Source: Tannerellaceae bacterium (GTDB taxonomy: Bacteria > Bacteroidota > Bacteroidia > Bacteroidales > Tannerellaceae). From it: a DNA stretch of 44,256 bases. The notes beneath the pieces were generated by a model. It did no database searches and was not told the DNA's origin. It saw only the letters and a program-made list of their open reading frames with translations. The stretch is from the NCBI GenBank assembly GCA_021203545.1, contig JAJQAZ010000162.1, positions 1 through 44,256 of the forward strand, given 5' to 3'. This document shows positions 40,444 to 44,256 of this stretch, piece by piece (the stretch's first letter is position 1; every line of letters starts with the position of its first letter). A program made the position numbers and the translations under genes.

Positions 40444-42379
40444 ATGATACGACACATTTTTAAATATGTATGTCTTATTACTATCATAAGCTGTTTTACA
40501 GCTTGTAGTGATTTTTTGGATAATGCACCGGATGGTGAGTTGACAATTGAAATGGTTTTCAACGATAAAACCCGTACGGAAGACTGGTTGGCTGCTATTT
40601 ATAATAAAATACCGGATGGATATTTTAACACTATAAAAGATTATGATATTTTTGGCGACGACTTTACTCCGTCTGCCGGGTGGGAGCCATTCGGCTGGGA
40701 GTCTATCAGTAAACTAAATGGTAACTGGACACCTTCCAGCGGAGGTGCTATTGACCATTTCTGGAATGATTTGCCTAAGAGTATCCGTTCGGCTTTTATT
40801 TTTCTGAAAAATGTACGGGCACTTCCTGCCCAGCAGGTATATGAACAGGATGCTGAATATATGAGAGGTGAAGCCCGTTTCCTGATTGCTTATTTTTATT
40901 CTTTACTGGTGCAATCATATGGTGCAATTCCATTACAAACATGGCTTTCCAATTTTGATGATAGTGCAGAGCAGTTAATGATTCCACAGACTCCTTTTGA
41001 TGAAGCGGTAGAATGGATTGCCAATGAATTGCTGGAAGTATCCAGAATACTACCGGCCTCTTATACTGATAACCGGAAATACGGACGTGCTACTTCTGTA
41101 AGTGCACTGGCTGTAAGAGCCCGTTTAATGCTATTTGCAGCCAGTCCGTTGGTGAATGGCAATCCTGATTTTAAAGGATTTGTAAACAGTGCAGGCGAAG
41201 AGATATTCAATAGTGTGGAAAATCCGGATAAATGGAAAGACGCTGCGAAAGCTTGTCGTGATTTAATCAATGAAGCACATGCCAATGGGTATAAATTGTA
41301 CCAGGAATTCAATGACGACGGTAGTATTGATCCGTTTCTGTCTTATTCAAATGCCATGTACACAGAGTTTCATCAGGGAAATAAAGAAATTCTTTTTGTA
41401 CGTACTCAATCAGAAATTAATGAGTATGGCAGACACGCAATTCCATACGGTCTCAATGGAAATGGAGGGCTTGGGGTAACTCAATCTTTGGTAGATGCTT
41501 TCTTTATGAGCAATGGTTTACCGGCTATTATCGGCTATACGGCAGATGATAAACCTATTATCAATACAGAATCAGGATACAAAGAGTCAGGATTTGCAGA
41601 GGATAATATGATCATGAAGACTAAATGGATAGAGGGCTCATCTAATGCAAAAAAAGACCAACCGGAAAATATTGTTGCTCCTAAAGGTGTTTTTAATATG
41701 TATTACAACCGGGAACCCCGTTTTTATGTCTCTGTTCTTTTCAACGGTGCCTGGTTGCGTATTGGAGAGAGAGGCAGAATTTTGTACTGGTGGCAGAGAT
41801 GGTATCGGAGCAGCAGGTGCTCCCTGGGATGCTCCGCAGAACGGGTGTCTATTGAGAAAACGCGTACACCCGGATACAGATGTTAGGGCAAATCATTATC
41901 ATCCGTACCGTCCATCTATTTTGTTCCGTCTGGCGGAATTTTATCTTAGTTATGCTGAAGCTTTAAACGAATCGGAACCTAATAATACAACTGAAATATT
42001 GAAATACCTGAATATGGTGCGTGAACGGGCAGGTATACCTACCTATGGTACAGGCGCCGGACAAATACCGGTTCCCTCGGGTCAGGCTGCTATGCGTGCA
42101 GCAATACATCAGGAGCGCCGGGTAGAACTGAACTGCGAACCGTTTATCCGTTTTGAAGATATGCGCCGGCTGAAACAGATGAATCTGGTGAAGAATAAAA
42201 AGTTTTATGGCATGAATGCTGCTGGTACCCAAAATAGTGATGATCCGACAAATCCGGAAGCATTTTTTGTAAGAACACCTTACTTTACCCGTTATCTCTC
42301 TGAGAAAAATTACTGGTTCCCTATTCCCCAGGCAGAGATAGATAAGAATCCGGCAGTGAAGCAACTTCCGGGATGGTAA
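40444..42379 (+). pseudogene. SusD/RagB-family lipoprotein, one frameshift
   Basis: Repaired length is about 644 residues. Lipoprotein signal (IISCFTACSDFLDNAPDG) with lipidation at the Cys before SDFLD. N-terminal SusD domain includes RGEARFLIAYFYSLLVQSYG, and the RagB/SusD C-terminal domain includes FRLAEFYLSYAEALNE, LNMVRERAGIP and HQERRVELNCEPFIRFEDMRR. One extra base in GAGAGAGG (41773-41774) shifts the frame between RIGER and the AEFCTGGRDGIG segment. It is the lid of the STN-SusC transporter upstream. Its length and the WYLSEKNYWFP-type C-terminus fit the RagB branch seen with sigma-regulated loci. Confidence 0.9.
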
Positions 42380-42402
42380 TATTAATTTAATTCAGTTATA
42401 TT

Positions 42403-43527
42403 ATGAAAACATATTATAAATTATTTATACTATTTCTTTCTGTATTCTGTGGCTTTAGCTGTAGCGACGACGATGATAAGACCCGTGCAGACATTACACT
42501 GAATATGGAGGCTGTAAGTTCTTTTTTCGTGAACGATACAATTATTCTGGATAGCCAACAGTTGCAGGCAGAAGCACTGACCATCAACTGGGAAAAAGCA
42601 ACCGATCTGGGAGCTGATTTTTCAATTGATTATATTTTCCGGCTCGATATTGCAAATAATGAATTTGAGACATCTACCGATCCGGAGATTATCAACGATG
42701 AATTTAAAAAAAGCTATACAACAGAAGAGCTAAACGACCTTTTACTGGAGCGTTGGCTGGTATTTCCGGGAGATGTAGCTGAACTGGAAGCCCGTGTTGT
42801 GGCAAAGGTAGAAGGACCAAAGTTCTTCTATCCCGAAATCGGTACCTGTTTTATTAAGGTACAAAGTTTCCCGCTACCATCAGAACCTCTTTATTTAGTA
42901 GGAACAGCAACTGCTGCCGGTATGAATCCGGCAGAGGCTATCCGCATGGAAGAGGTTAGTAACGGGTTGTATTATACCTGGAAAGGAAACCTGACACAGG
43001 GTGATTTTAAATTTATCAGTAACCGGGAATCGATGTTACCTTCTTTGAATAAAGGGAAAGATAACCAGACACTGGTGGAACGAAAAACAGAAAGTGACCC
43101 GGATACCTGGTTTACAATTGAAGCAGATGAACCGGAAGGTATCTATGCAATCAATCTGTACAGAAAGGATATGACTATTGATTTCCAATATGTACCTTTC
43201 GAAAATGTATATCTGATTGGAAATGGTTCGGATGCGGAATGGGATGCAAGCCAGGCGTTAGAATTTCAATGGAATCAGCGTACACCTAATATTTTCACTC
43301 TTCAGGCAACTTTAAAAGAGGGAGAAATCAAAATTCTGACAGCACGCGATTTTGGTTCTTATACTTTTAAACCTTTAGAAGCAAACGGTTCTATCCAGAA
43401 TTCCACCTGTCAGGGAGAAAACGGTGGAGAAGACCTGAAATGGGTTATTAATGAAGACGAAGCCGGCGATTACCTGATCACACTAAATACAGTGATACCA
43501 TCTATTGAGTTCACTAAAATAGATTAA
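42403..43527 (+). CDS. SusE/SusF-like outer-membrane lipoprotein
   Basis: A 374-residue lipoprotein with signal LFILFLSVFCGFSC and the Cys followed by SDDDDK. An Ig-like SusE domain (about 30-150; LNWEKA-type start ALTINWEKATDLG) is followed by two beta modules that begin LYLVGTATAAGMNPAEAIRM and VYLIGNGSDAEWDASQAL and carry FKFISNRE- and IKILTARDFG-type strands. It would display a glycan-binding site at the surface for the SusCD pair upstream, 23 nt away. It is a different subfamily from the starch-type SusE/SusF at 9.8-12.3 kb. Intact, followed by a hairpin at 43567-43594. Confidence 0.85.
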   Translation: MKTYYKLFILFLSVFCGFSCSDDDDKTRADITLNMEAVSSFFVNDTIILDSQQLQAEALTINWEKATDLGADFSIDYIFRLDIANNEFETSTDPEIINDEFKKSYTTEELNDLLLERWLVFPGDVAELEARVVAKVEGPKFFYPEIGTCFIKVQSFPLPSEPLYLVGTATAAGMNPAEAIRMEEVSNGLYYTWKGNLTQGDFKFISNRESMLPSLNKGKDNQTLVERKTESDPDTWFTIEADEPEGIYAINLYRKDMTIDFQYVPFENVYLIGNGSDAEWDASQALEFQWNQRTPNIFTLQATLKEGEIKILTARDFGSYTFKPLEANGSIQNSTCQGENGGEDLKWVINEDEAGDYLITLNTVIPSIEFTKID

Positions 43528-43566
43528 TAGATAAGGCTAAAGATTGGTTTGGTTGATTTTTCAGAC

Positions 43567-43594
43567 AGGAGGTGCTCCATACGGAACACCTCCT
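43567..43594 (+). terminator. Hairpin after the SusE-like gene
   Basis: AGGAGGTG and CACCTCCT are perfect 8-bp arms with TCC/GGA extending the stem inward around ATAC. The T tract that follows is weak (ATTTATTCTTTG), so it may attenuate rather than end transcription. It separates the SusCDE unit from the beta-propeller gene 36 nt further on. Confidence 0.6.
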
Positions 43595-43630
43595 ATTTAT
43601 TCTTTGAACAAAATTTATTATTAATGTACT

Positions 43631-44256
43631 ATGAAACAACCTTTATTTAACCCTTCTATTTACTTCTGTCTGTTTTTATGTTTTGTTTTTTTCAATTGTG
43701 GTGGAAAGTCTGTCCGGTTAGAAGAGTCTTTAGTGACACAAAACAAAGATATGATTATTATTTCACCGGTATTCGATGAATATGTGACTTTTGATTTGAA
43801 TCATTTAATAGATTCCTTGAGGTATATAAAACTGGAATTAACAGATGAATCTTTAATTGGTGAGATAACAAAATTAGAGATTTTTGAAGACCGGATTTAT
43901 ATTTTGGATTACAATACCAAAGCATTATTTGTTTTTTCTATAGAAGGTGAATATCTTTTTAAAATACATCAATTAGGAAATGGCCCCGGAGAGTATTCCC
44001 AACTGGATTTTTTTACTTTAGACAGGGAAAGGCGCCGGATTTATCTGACAGATCTTATGAGCTATTTTATTATAGAATACGATCTGAAAGGTAATTACAT
44101 CTCCCAGGTAAAAATTCCATATTGGAACAGAGGAATTTTACCTGTTTCGGATGATACCTATTTTATTTATTCCAATTATGTAAATAATAGTACAAACCTT
44201 TCTCATGAGTTTAATATGTTTTATACCGATAAAGCATTTAACATTAAAAAAGGATA
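43631..44256 (+). CDS. 6-bladed beta-propeller lipoprotein, truncated by the window edge
   Basis: The 208 codons present start at ATG 43631 and remain open to the right edge. A lipoprotein signal (IYFCLFLCFVFFNC) with lipidation at the Cys before GGKSV. The region VTFDLNHLIDSLRYIKLE is the usual first strand of the Bacteroidetes 6-bladed beta-propeller family, followed by GNGPGEYSQLDFF and YLTDLMSYFIIEYD, which recur in that family. These proteins often follow SusCD genes; their biochemical role is not established. The C-terminal blades lie outside the window. Confidence 0.78.
   Translation, partial: MKQPLFNPSIYFCLFLCFVFFNCGGKSVRLEESLVTQNKDMIIISPVFDEYVTFDLNHLIDSLRYIKLELTDESLIGEITKLEIFEDRIYILDYNTKALFVFSIEGEYLFKIHQLGNGPGEYSQLDFFTLDRERRRIYLTDLMSYFIIEYDLKGNYISQVKIPYWNRGILPVSDDTYFIYSNYVNNSTNLSHEFNMFYTDKAFNIKKG

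Overview
The window looks like chromosomal DNA of an anaerobic Bacteroidales bacterium, probably Parabacteroides- or Dysgonomonas-like; the genus is inference. Evidence: three SusC/SusD outer-membrane pairs, a SusA/SusB/SusC/SusD/SusE/SusF-type starch locus, an ECF sigma/FecR/STN-SusC unit, a periplasmic NrfHA nitrite reductase with a ResB/CcsA haem-ligation pair, and TAnnTTTG-type -7 promoter elements typical of Bacteroidetes.

Layout. (1) 1-600: the 5' end of tmRNA (ssrA) leaves the left edge on the minus strand, with a well-formed promoter, next to a small secreted protein. (2) 0.6-3.7 kb: secreted alpha/beta hydrolase, RRM protein, AAA ATPase and Crp/Fnr regulator. (3) 3.7-9.6 kb, minus strand: nrfH-nrfA, a 60-nt inverted pair of REP-like hairpin elements, resB-ccsA, and an outer-membrane beta-barrel. 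This is a complete respiratory nitrite-ammonification module with two operator-like palindromes upstream. (4) 9.76-22.4 kb, minus strand: phosphoesterase, GH97, GH13, SusC, SusD, SusE, SusF, a starch/maltodextrin utilisation locus. (5) 22.5-27.4 kb, minus strand: an AT-rich subtilisin-like peptidase, a DUF6377-type TPR/membrane/HTH regulator, queE and queD. (6) 27.7-32.9 kb, plus strand: a second SusC/SusD pair without enzymes. (7) 33-35 kb: a hypothetical secreted protein, an acyltransferase and a HAD phosphatase. (8) 35.1 kb to the right edge, plus strand: ECF sigma factor, FecR anti-sigma factor, STN-SusC, SusD, SusE-like lipoprotein and the start of a beta-propeller lipoprotein.

The most striking property is that nine genes between 10.9 and 41.8 kb carry 13 reading-frame lesions: 10 single-base indels, mostly in homopolymers, and 3 in-frame stops. 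The protein sequence resumes immediately beyond each one. Restoring one base at each indel gives full-length family members. The simplest explanation is residual sequencing or assembly error; recent pseudogenisation or tract-based phase variation are alternatives. The first 9.9 kb has no such lesion. I give each broken gene as one full-span entry.

I see no CRISPR array, tRNA, rRNA, transposase, phage gene or recognisable defence system. I found no convincing wholly new system. The best candidates for a second look are the covarying REP-like pair, the nrf and sus operator palindromes, the recurrent lesions, and the sigma-regulated SusCD unit of unknown substrate.
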